From Candidatus Gastranaerophilales bacterium (GTDB taxonomy: Bacteria > Cyanobacteriota > Vampirovibrionia > Gastranaerophilales > JAQUYY01), in assembly GCA_028691575.1 (NCBI GenBank), contig JAQUYY010000035.1, positions 1-11,917 of the forward strand: a stretch of DNA of 11,917 bases. The letters are read 5' to 3'. Each line of letters begins with the position of its first letter. The first letter of the stretch is position 1. A model generated the notes under the pieces. It ran no database searches and was not told where the DNA came from. It worked only from the letters and a program-made list of their open reading frames with translations. Below, piece after piece: positions 6,327-11,917 of the stretch. Made by a program: the position numbers and the translations under genes.

Positions 6327-6332
6327 TATAAT
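6327..6332 (+). promoter_or_regulatory. Probable -10 box for the HD-GYP-trmFO unit
   Basis: TATAAT, 32 bases before the GTG start codon. No good -35 is present (a T-run at 6304-6309 is at the right distance), so it may be weak or activator-dependent. Confidence 0.4.
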
Positions 6333-6364
6333 TAATCAAAAGTTTTGTAGTCGGAGTTGAAAAA

Positions 6365-7606
6365 GTGCAAGTTATTTCAGTAGAAGAGATTATAACTCAG
6401 AAGATTTTACCGTTTGATATTTATGATGAAAATGGTGACAAACTTTTTTTGGCGGGTGAAGTTTTAACGCCCGGGAAGCTTTTGCAGTTGCGTAATTGTT
6501 CTTTAATTTATAAAGATGAAGATGAATCAGATAATGATGATATAGATTTTGAAGAATCAGAAGAATCTGCTCAAGAGGATGATTTTGACGATGAAAACAG
6601 TAATGATTTAGAAGAGGAAGATGCTTTTCGGTTAGATGATTTAGACGATTTTCTTGATGAAGAAACAGCAGAAAATGAAAATTTATCAAAAATTCAAAAT
6701 ATTACTGAAATAAAAAATATTATAGAGACTACGATAGATCTTTCTATAAAAGAAAAAGAAATACAAGAAATATCTAAAGATACTTTTAAATTTGATGAAA
6801 AAAAAGAAGTCGTTGATGAAGATAGGCTTATTAAAGATCATTCCATTGATGAAAAAGAAAAAGATAAGTCAGAAATTGTTTTTAAAATAAATAGAAAATC
6901 TCAAATTGCACCAAGAGCACAAAAAACTATTCAACAAGTTTGTAAAAAAGCATTTGGCTCGATTTCTCCGAGAAATACTATCGAAAATTCTAAATTATAT
7001 ATGGATGCAAGAGATACTCTGGTAGAAGAAGTAATGCCAATCGTTGATAGAATTACATATCGTTCTGAATTAAAAATTCCGGGGGAATATGATGAAACGC
7101 ATGGAACTAATGTATCATTGCTGAGTGTTATGCTTGCAAAGAAAATGGATTTAAATGAGTACCAAATAAGGGATGTAGCCCTATCGGCAATGTTGCATGA
7201 CATAGGAAAAACTAGAGTTCCTAAATCAATATTGCATAAAACAACGCCGGGACCTAGTGATATAAAACTTATTCAGCTTCATTCGCAAATCGGTTATAAA
7301 ATTATAACAAAAGAAATGGATTTGCCTGAATATATTGCAAAAGTTGCACTTGAACATCATGAAAAAAATGACGGTTCAGGCTATCCGTATGGTTTATCGG
7401 GCGATTTGATAAGTTTGCAGACTCAAATAGTTTCAGTATGCAATATGTATGATAATTTAACGGCAAATAAAGCTCCAATAAGAGTTGATAATCCCAAAAT
7501 GGCGATAAAGGCAATGTTGGAAATGGGTTCGAGATGGTTCAATCCGGAAGTTCTTTATACGTTTGTACATATGGCAAATTATAATGATAATCACAATTTT
7601 GACTAA
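6365..7606 (+). CDS. HD-GYP domain protein (putative cyclic-dinucleotide phosphodiesterase)
   Basis: The HD-GYP domain occupies about residues 240-400. It has His246 (HGTNVS), the metal-binding HDIGK at 278-282, EHHEKNDGSGYP with H331/H332, and the diagnostic GYP at 339-341. All core metal ligands and the GYP triplet are present, so hydrolysis of c-di-GMP (or a related dinucleotide) is plausible. The N-terminus (1-50) has the small domain often found before HD-GYP (DIYDENGDKLFLAGEVLTPGK). It is followed by a strongly acidic low-complexity stretch (about 50-108) and a charged linker (to about 175). No transmembrane or receiver domain is seen. Start is GTG with CGGAG at 6352-6356. trmFO begins 13 bases after the stop, so the two are likely co-transcribed. 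Confidence 0.9.
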   Translation: MQVISVEEIITQKILPFDIYDENGDKLFLAGEVLTPGKLLQLRNCSLIYKDEDESDNDDIDFEESEESAQEDDFDDENSNDLEEEDAFRLDDLDDFLDEETAENENLSKIQNITEIKNIIETTIDLSIKEKEIQEISKDTFKFDEKKEVVDEDRLIKDHSIDEKEKDKSEIVFKINRKSQIAPRAQKTIQQVCKKAFGSISPRNTIENSKLYMDARDTLVEEVMPIVDRITYRSELKIPGEYDETHGTNVSLLSVMLAKKMDLNEYQIRDVALSAMLHDIGKTRVPKSILHKTTPGPSDIKLIQLHSQIGYKIITKEMDLPEYIAKVALEHHEKNDGSGYPYGLSGDLISLQTQIVSVCNMYDNLTANKAPIRVDNPKMAIKAMLEMGSRWFNPEVLYTFVHMANYNDNHNFD

Positions 7607-7619
7607 AGAGGATTAATAA

Positions 7620-8933
7620 TTGAAAACAGTAATTATTGGCGGCGGACTTGCAGGATGCGAAGCTGCATTTCAGCTTGCAAAGCGAAATATTAAAGTAGAT
7701 TTATACGAAATGCGCCCACAAAAACAAACGGGTGCACATCAAACGGATTTATTGGGAGAGTTGGTTTGAAGCAATAGTTTGGGTGGAAAAACCTTAACAA
7801 CGGCAAGCGGGCTTTTAAAAGAAGAGTTGAAAATTTTAGGCTCGGAATTGATGAAAATTGCTGTAAATACGGAAGTTCCTGCAGGAAATGCTCTCGCTGT
7901 TGATAGAGATTTATTTGCAAAAAATATAACTCAAGAAATAAAAAATAATCCAAATATTACCGTAATTAATGAAGAATTAAAACAAATTCCTGCTGATATT
8001 CCTGTAATTGTTGCATCAGGACCGTTGACTTCTGATGAATTGTCTGCTGATATTGCAGCTTTTGCGGGGAGTGATAATTTGTATTTTTTTGATGCAATTG
8101 CTCCTATTATTGAAAAAGACAGTATAAATTTTGATACGGCATTCTGGGCAAGCAGATATAACAAGGGAGATGCCGCCTATATTAATTGTCCTATGAATAA
8201 AGAGCAGTATGAAAAATTTTATGAGATTTTAATTAATGCTCCAAAAATCGAGCTGAAAACTTTTGAAAAAGGAGCGAAATTTTTTGAATCTTGTATGCCT
8301 ATTGAAGTTATGGCCTCAAGAGGAGTAGATACACTGCGGTTTGGACCGATGAAGCCCGTTGGATTGGTGGATGACCGAACGGGGGAGAAATCTTATTCAG
8401 TAATTCAGCTAAGACAGGATAATATGTCTGCAACTTTGTATAATATAGTCGGTTTTCAGACAAATTTAAAATGGGGAGCGCAAAAAGAGCTTATTCAAAG
8501 TATTCCGGGGCTGGAGAAGGCTAATATTATCCGTTATGGTGTAATGCATAGAAATACTTTTATATATAGCCCTAAGGTTTTAAACTCTACTTTGCAGGCA
8601 AAATCTAGGAAAAACTTGTTTTTTGCAGGACAAATAACAGGAGTCGAGGGTTATACTGAATCTATTGCAACCGGAATGTTTGCAGGGATAAATATGGTCA
8701 GATTTTTGAACAATGAAACATTAATAGAGCTTGATAATGATTGTATTTTAGGTGCACTTGTCAAATATATAACTTTTGAAGGGCATAAAAATTTCCAGCC
8801 GATTAATAGTAATTGGGGAATTTTAAAAGAATTGGATATTCCAAGAAAAATCAGGAAAGATAAAAAACAAAAAAATGAGCTATATGCAAACAGAGCATTA
8901 GAATATTTAACAAATATTAAAGAACTTGTTTAA
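7620..8933 (+). CDS. trmFO: TrmFO, tRNA (uracil-54-C5) methyltransferase, with in-frame TGA at catalytic Cys (putative Sec)
   Basis: FAD- and methylenetetrahydrofolate-dependent enzyme that makes ribothymidine at position 54 of tRNA. It starts at TTG 7620, eight bases after AAAGAGG (7605-7611). The N-terminal dinucleotide-binding motif is VIIGGGLAGCEAA (4-16), then YEMRPQKQTGAHQTD. Codon 50 is TGA (7767-7769), inside GELV-x-SNSL, exactly where family members have the conserved cysteine (Cys53 in B. subtilis, Cys51 in Thermus). After it the frame continues without fault: GLLKEELK, AVDRDLFAKN, the second conserved cysteine C225 in FESCMPIEVMASRG, DTLRFGPMKPVGL, and QITGVEGYTESIATG near the C-terminus. 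Total 437 residues is normal. The SNSLGG text resembles cyanobacterial homologues. Starting at 7779 instead would lose the FAD motif and has no ribosome binding site. Alternatives are a nonsense mutation or a sequencing error. Confidence 0.9.
7767..7798 (+). promoter_or_regulatory. UGA codon with downstream SECIS-like hairpin
   Basis: The TGA (7767-7769) is followed by an imperfect stem, GTTTGGGT (7777-7784) with ACCTTAAC (7791-7798). This gives eight positions including one T-T mismatch and one G-T wobble. The loop is GGAAAA (7785-7790). A stem close behind UGA with G at the start of the apical loop is the general form of a bacterial SECIS. The UGA-to-loop distance here is 15 bases, at or just under the short end of the usual range. 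Folding was done by eye. Confidence 0.4.
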
Positions 8934-8983
8934 TTTAAAGATTTTGATAAAATAACATTATGTACTGCCAGAGGAGATAACAA

Positions 8984-9688
8984 ATGAAAACACAGAAGCT
9001 TGGATTTATAAAATGCGGCTTCACCCTGGCAGAAACATTAATCGTCATTGCTATAATCGGAATAATAGCATCAATAGTTACACCGATGTTATTTGGAACA
9101 ACAAGCGATGCCGAATTAAAAGCAAAATGGAAAAAAGAATATTCCGATTTGTCTCAAGCAATAATGATGATAGTTGCCGACAACGGCGGAACTTTAGCAG
9201 GCGCATTCCCCGGAGATGGTGCAGGTACTGAAGATTTAAAAAATGCATTTGCATCAAAATTAAACATAATAAAAGATTGTTCAGGAACTTCAGGTTATGG
9301 CGGAACGGGAAGCGGAGCAAGTACTGAAGGTTGTTGGCATTTGGGAGCAAACAGCTGGTATGATTTAAGCGGCATAGGAAAAAGTACTAATTTTCGTGCC
9401 GGTTTAATATTAAACAACGGCAGTTTAATGATATTTGGAATTGAAAAATCAAATTGCAGTTCAGTAGCAGGAGATTATACAAGATGTGGATGGATAGCTA
9501 TAGATGTAAACGGATTTAAGAAACCGAATACAAGAGGAAAAGATATATTTTCTGCAAGTATAACCTCAAATACATTAATCCCGGAAGGAGCAAGAGGATT
9601 TCATGATCCGTCAACAACCTGCATAGAAGGCTCAACAGCAACAACTAATTACGGCTATGGCTGTTCAGCGAAATACTTGTATGAGTGA
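8984..9688 (+). CDS. Type IV/II pseudopilin with prepilin cleavage site
   Basis: Prepilin-type protein exported and assembled into a type IV pilus or type II secretion pseudopilus. The leader ends at Gly12; cleavage before Phe13 leaves the classical FTLAETLIVIAIIGIIASIV hydrophobic helix with Glu at mature position 5 (Glu17). The globular part (about 45-234) is glycine-rich with six cysteines in spaced pairs (C99/C117, C158/C168, C213/C227), suggesting disulphides outside the membrane. It carries the block IDVNGFKKPNTRGKDIF (173-189), common in this pseudopilin type. Ribosome binding site GAGGAG (8971-8976) lies seven bases before the ATG. No pilus assembly genes are adjacent, so it looks like an orphan, monocistronic minor pilin. 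Confidence 0.9.
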   Translation: MKTQKLGFIKCGFTLAETLIVIAIIGIIASIVTPMLFGTTSDAELKAKWKKEYSDLSQAIMMIVADNGGTLAGAFPGDGAGTEDLKNAFASKLNIIKDCSGTSGYGGTGSGASTEGCWHLGANSWYDLSGIGKSTNFRAGLILNNGSLMIFGIEKSNCSSVAGDYTRCGWIAIDVNGFKKPNTRGKDIFSASITSNTLIPEGARGFHDPSTTCIEGSTATTNYGYGCSAKYLYE

Positions 9689-9719
9689 ATTAGAACATTT
9701 GTTATTATGTTAACTTACT

Positions 9720-9730
9720 GTCATTGCGAA
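9720..9730 (+). repeat. Half copy of the GTCATTGCGA repeat
   Basis: GTCATTGCGAA matches the outer end of the palindromic repeats at 9779-9811 and 10127-10153 but lacks the GCAAT return arm. It is probably the remnant of an older or truncated copy. Confidence 0.6.
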
Positions 9731-9778
9731 ACAACAAAACTTCACTAATATGACATAAAAATATAAAATGAACATGCC

Positions 9779-9811
9779 GTCATTGCGAGGAGCGTAGTAA
9801 CGAAGCAATCT
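9779..9811 (+). repeat. Palindromic repeat, left copy
   Basis: Begins GTCATTGCGAGGAGCG and ends CGAAGCAATCT. ATTGC at the left and GCAAT at the right can pair, giving a REP-like hairpin. It lies 13 bases before the GIY-YIG start codon and in opposite orientation to the copy at 10127-10153. Confidence 0.85.
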
Positions 9812-9824
9812 AAAAAGAAAGTAA

Positions 9825-10118
9825 ATGAAAAATAAACAATCTTACATTTATATAATGACAAACAAAAAAAATGGTACGATTTATACAGGCGTTACTTCTA
9901 ATCTAATACGTCGTGTTCATGAACATAAAAGAAAAATTTTTAAAGGATTTACTCAAAAGTATGAATTAGATAAATTAGTTTATTATCAAATATTTGACAA
10001 CATAGAAGATGCTATAACTCGTGAGAAGCAAATAAAAGGCGGTTCTCGAAAAAAGAAACTTGATTTGATTAATGAATTCAATAAAGATTGGGAAGATTTA
10101 TATGAAAAAATTGTTTAA
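9825..10118 (+). CDS. GIY-YIG (URI/COG2827-type) endonuclease, 97 aa
   Basis: Single-domain GIY-YIG nuclease. The GIY half is seen as YIYIM (7-11) and the YIG half as IYTGVTSNL (19-27). Basic residues follow in LIRRVHEHK (27-35) with the conserved arginine. The catalytic glutamate is Glu67 in ITREKQIKGGSRKKK. The length matches the stand-alone COG2827 group. Such proteins cut DNA in a metal-dependent way; the biological target of this group is largely unknown. The ribosome binding site is poor (A-rich AAAGAAAG). The gene is tightly enclosed by inverted repeats at 9779-9811 and 10127-10153, which suggests it moves with, or acts on, those repeats. Confidence 0.88.
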   Translation: MKNKQSYIYIMTNKKNGTIYTGVTSNLIRRVHEHKRKIFKGFTQKYELDKLVYYQIFDNIEDAITREKQIKGGSRKKKLDLINEFNKDWEDLYEKIV

Positions 10119-10126
10119 TTTTTTTT

Positions 10127-10153
10127 GGATTGCTTCGCTTCGCTCGCAATGAC
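10127..10153 (-). repeat. Palindromic repeat, right copy (inverted)
   Basis: On the minus strand it reads GTCATTGCGAGCGAAG and ends GAAGCAATCC, closely matching the left copy at 9779-9811. It begins 8 bases after the GIY-YIG stop codon. Internally ATTGC/GCAAT and the CGCTTCG/CGAAGCG-like centre allow hairpin formation on either strand. Confidence 0.85.
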
Positions 10154-10252
10154 GTTTTATATTAAGTCTTACTACAAGTTCGCTAACAAACAACTAAATC
10201 GAGTTTAAATGACAATAAAAAAATAATTGCGTCTCATAAAAGGAATAGATTA

Positions 10253-11041
10253 ATGACAAATTTAAAAACATATTTTGATAATTTAGTTAATAAATACGAA
10301 ACCCCTGATTTTATTAAGAATGATCCTGTACAATTTCTTCATAGATTTAAAAACAAAAAAGAAATTGAGATTGTCGGGTTGGTTTCATCATCTTTGGCAT
10401 ACGGTAAACGAGAAAAAATTATCGAAAGCATTGAAAAAATTCTAATTATTATTCAAAATGAACCGTTAAATTTTTGCTGGAGTTATAATTATGAAAAAGA
10501 TTATAAGATTTTTGAAAATTTTAAATACAGGTATACAACAGGTGAAGATATCGCATTACTGTTCAATTCAATCTCAAAAGCAATATTAAAATATGACAAT
10601 TTAGAAGAGCTTTTTTTGCAAGATTATAAAAGTGAGGATATCAATATAAAATCTGCACTAGAAACTTTTGTTAATGTCTTAAAAAATTATTCAATCCAAT
10701 CAAGAGGATTAAACCACTTATTGCCATCGCCTAAAAACGGAAGTGCATGCAAAAGATTAAATTTGTTTCTAAAATGGATGGTTAGAAAACCTCCTGTTGA
10801 TTTAGGTATCTGGAAAAACGTTTCTGCCGAAAAATTGATAATTCCGCTAGATGTTCATGTTGCAAAAATTTCAAGAAAATATAATTTAACTTGCCGAAAA
10901 ACAAATGATTGGATTACTGCTGAGGAAATAACCTGCAAGCTAAAAGAAATGGATTGTTTAGACCCTGTAAAATATGATTATGCTTTATTTTCAGCAGGAA
11001 TTTTTAATGAATCGGATATTGCTATAAAATCTGCTAATTGA
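10253..11041 (+). CDS. TIGR02757 / DUF2400 family protein (262 aa)
   Basis: Matches the TIGR02757 (DUF2400) family by its characteristic blocks: EIVGLVSSSLAYG (39-51), SRGLNHLLPSPKNGSACKR (150-168), LNLFLKWMVRK (169-179), DLGIW (183-187), LIIPLDVHV (195-203) and DPVKYDYALFSAGI (237-250). The pattern of helices with a conserved aspartate/histidine (PLDVHV) recalls the helix-hairpin-helix DNA glycosylase fold, but no activity is established and none is claimed here. Ribosome binding site AAAGGA ends about nine bases before the ATG. The stop is TGA. Its last 64 bases overlap the end of murI on the other strand, so both C-termini are encoded by the same DNA. Confidence 0.85.
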   Translation: MTNLKTYFDNLVNKYETPDFIKNDPVQFLHRFKNKKEIEIVGLVSSSLAYGKREKIIESIEKILIIIQNEPLNFCWSYNYEKDYKIFENFKYRYTTGEDIALLFNSISKAILKYDNLEELFLQDYKSEDINIKSALETFVNVLKNYSIQSRGLNHLLPSPKNGSACKRLNLFLKWMVRKPPVDLGIWKNVSAEKLIIPLDVHVAKISRKYNLTCRKTNDWITAEEITCKLKEMDCLDPVKYDYALFSAGIFNESDIAIKSAN

Positions 11042-11805
11042 ACATTTTTGCAATGATTACACAAATTTTGTCCGATTTGTTCAAATTTTTCAGGGTTAGA
11101 ACTTACATAAAAATCGATTTTTAAATTAAAATTTTCTTTATTAATGGATAAAATTTCACCGGCTTCAATGACCTGATATTGTGCAGGATTTATAAAAATA
11201 TTCTCATCTTTCAGTATTTTTTTAAAAGCAGAACTTAAAAAAGGATAATGAGTACAGCCGAGTATGATTTTTTCAACATTATTTTCAAAAAGAGGTTTTA
11301 GAAATTTTTTAAGAATAGCGGACGTTTCTGTTTGCTCAACCAAATTATTTTCGACAATTTCAACTAACCCAGGGCATCCAATTTCAAAAACCTGTTTATT
11401 TTTAGAATATCTTTTAATTAAATCTGAATAAACACCTGATTTTGCAGTAGCAGAAGTTGCAATTACGCCAATTTTATTGCAATTTAGTTGTGAAACGTAT
11501 TTTGCTGCGGGATTGATGACTCCGAATACAGGAAAGTCGTACTTGTCCTTAACTTTTTCAACAGCAAGAGCCGAAGATGTATTACAGGCAACAAAAACGG
11601 CTTTTACTTTTATTTGTTTGAATTTATTTAAAATACATGTCGTATAGTATACAATTTCGTTTTGGGATTTTTCCCCATAAGGCAATCTGAGCGTATCTCC
11701 GTAGTAAATATAATGTTCGTTTGGAAATTTTTTAATCAATTCATTCAAAACAGATAGTCCGCCGACTCCTGAATCAAATATGCCGATTGGTTGATTTGTT
11801 TTCAT
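10978..11805 (-). CDS. murI: Glutamate racemase
   Basis: Cofactor-independent interconversion of L- and D-glutamate, supplying D-Glu for peptidoglycan precursors in the cytoplasm. The catalytic pair is Cys74 (VACNTSSA) and Cys184 (GCTHYP, with His186). The N-terminal FDSGVGG (10-16) has the conserved Asp11 and Ser12, and YGDTLRLPYGEKS (35-47) follows as in the family. At 275 residues it is of normal length. The ATG at 11805 lies one base after the stop of the upstream minus-strand gene, so translation is probably coupled; the upstream sequence offers only a weak GGGA as ribosome binding site. It overlaps the converging TIGR02757 gene by 64 bases at the 3' end. Confidence 0.96.
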   Translation of the reverse strand: MKTNQPIGIFDSGVGGLSVLNELIKKFPNEHYIYYGDTLRLPYGEKSQNEIVYYTTCILNKFKQIKVKAVFVACNTSSALAVEKVKDKYDFPVFGVINPAAKYVSQLNCNKIGVIATSATAKSGVYSDLIKRYSKNKQVFEIGCPGLVEIVENNLVEQTETSAILKKFLKPLFENNVEKIILGCTHYPFLSSAFKKILKDENIFINPAQYQVIEAGEILSINKENFNLKIDFYVSSNPEKFEQIGQNLCNHCKNVQLADFIAISDSLKIPAENKA

Positions 11806-11806
11806 T

Positions 11807-11917
11807 TTACTGTCCCGTTGTATATTTAGAGCTTAAATACATTAAAATGCCGTATGCAATAGATTTTGCCGTAGCATCTTTTCTTTCTTCTTCTAACATT
11901 TGATAACGTTCTTTGTC
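11807..11917 (-). CDS. C-terminal end of an unidentified CDS upstream of murI
   Basis: An open frame enters from the right edge and encodes 36 residues, DKERYQMLEEERKDA through AKSIAYGILMYLSSK to TTGQ, then TAA (11809-11807). It ends one base before the murI ATG, so it is almost certainly the preceding gene of the same operon. The helical tail ending in a hydrophobic YGILMYL would suit an N-acetylmuramoyl-L-alanine amidase C-terminus, and amidase-murI adjacency is known in cyanobacteria. The fragment is too short to identify; this is a contextual guess. Confidence 0.65.
   Translation of the reverse strand, partial: DKERYQMLEEERKDATAKSIAYGILMYLSSKYTTGQ

Larger units (their letters stand above)
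9779..10153. mobile_element. Putative GIY-YIG nuclease element with inverted palindromic ends
   Basis: A 375-base unit consisting of one small nuclease gene between two oppositely oriented REP-like repeats, each with GTCATTGCGA on the outside. The layout is reminiscent of REP-associated transposase units, but with a GIY-YIG nuclease instead. No clear target-site duplication is visible. Mobility is inferred. Confidence 0.45.

Noticed and set aside
6390..6689. Minus-strand open frame rich in His and Leu within the HD-GYP gene
   Set aside because: Complement of the GAT/GAA-rich acidic linker; composition is an artefact of that low-complexity coding region.
7767..7769. TGA read as Trp or Gly through a genome-wide code change
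   Set aside because: None of the other genes in the window contains an internal TGA, tryptophan is written TGG throughout, and the TIGR02757 gene ends at TGA. The residue expected at this site is Cys, not Trp or Gly.
7779..8933. A shorter TrmFO starting at TTG 7779
   Set aside because: It would lack the FAD-binding motif and the catalytic cysteine region and has no ribosome binding site, whereas the start at 7620 has a good one and a fully conserved N-terminus.
7620..8933. trmFO as a plain pseudogene
   Set aside because: There is no frameshift, deletion or second stop in 437 codons, and both flanks are well conserved. A fresh nonsense mutation or base-call error cannot be excluded but is not the preferred reading.
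9779..10153. CRISPR-like array from the repeated GTCATTGCGA motif
   Set aside because: Only two full copies, in inverted orientation and separated by a gene; no regular spacing.

Overview
The window is AT-rich DNA with tightly packed genes on both strands. Several features point to a gut-type member of Candidatus Gastranaerophilales (Melainabacteria/Vampirovibrionia), the non-photosynthetic sister group of Cyanobacteria. There is a pseudopilin with the N-terminal run FTLAETLIVIAIIGIIASIV. The TrmFO sequence looks cyanobacterial just after its active-site motif. A glutamate racemase sits directly after another gene, an arrangement also seen in cyanobacteria. The placement is inferred from sequence character, not from a search.

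Layout. 1-810: 3' part of a sugar-type ABC importer ATPase. 914-1297: small membrane protein, ending in a bidirectional terminator shared with the converging minus-strand operon. 1353-1595: no gene, but tandem operator-like repeats and a foldable segment ending in a second terminator. 2574-1596 (minus): three-gene operon YtxH / DUF948 / YtxH, envelope or stress-type small membrane proteins. 2797-3351: rplY (bL25/CTC), followed by an unusual structured 3' UTR and a strong terminator. 3540-5932: proS coupled through TAATG to a LipM/LplA-type lipoyl-pathway gene. 5971-6291: small CxxC/CxxC zinc-finger-like protein, possibly on a leaderless mRNA. 6365-8933: HD-GYP phosphodiesterase-type regulator followed 13 bases later by trmFO. 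8984-9688: type IV/II pseudopilin. 9779-10153: a GIY-YIG nuclease gene bracketed by inverted palindromic repeats, a likely small mobile unit. 10253-11041: TIGR02757 (DUF2400) protein, converging with and overlapping murI (11805-10978). 11917-11807: C-terminal end of another minus-strand gene directly upstream of murI.

The most remarkable feature is trmFO. The gene is full length (437 codons from a TTG start with a good ribosome binding site) and has exactly one in-frame stop, a TGA at codon 50. That codon falls on the conserved catalytic cysteine of the ELVCSNS motif. An imperfect hairpin with a G-rich loop start lies immediately downstream, at about the place of a bacterial SECIS. The simplest interesting reading is a selenocysteine-containing TrmFO, an FAD/folate tRNA-U54 methyltransferase. 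A point mutation or sequencing error is the competing explanation.

Functionally the window is mostly housekeeping: translation (rplY, proS, trmFO), lipoyl cofactor attachment, peptidoglycan precursor supply (murI) and sugar uptake. Cyclic-dinucleotide signalling, surface-filament genes and one small repeat-flanked nuclease element are interspersed.
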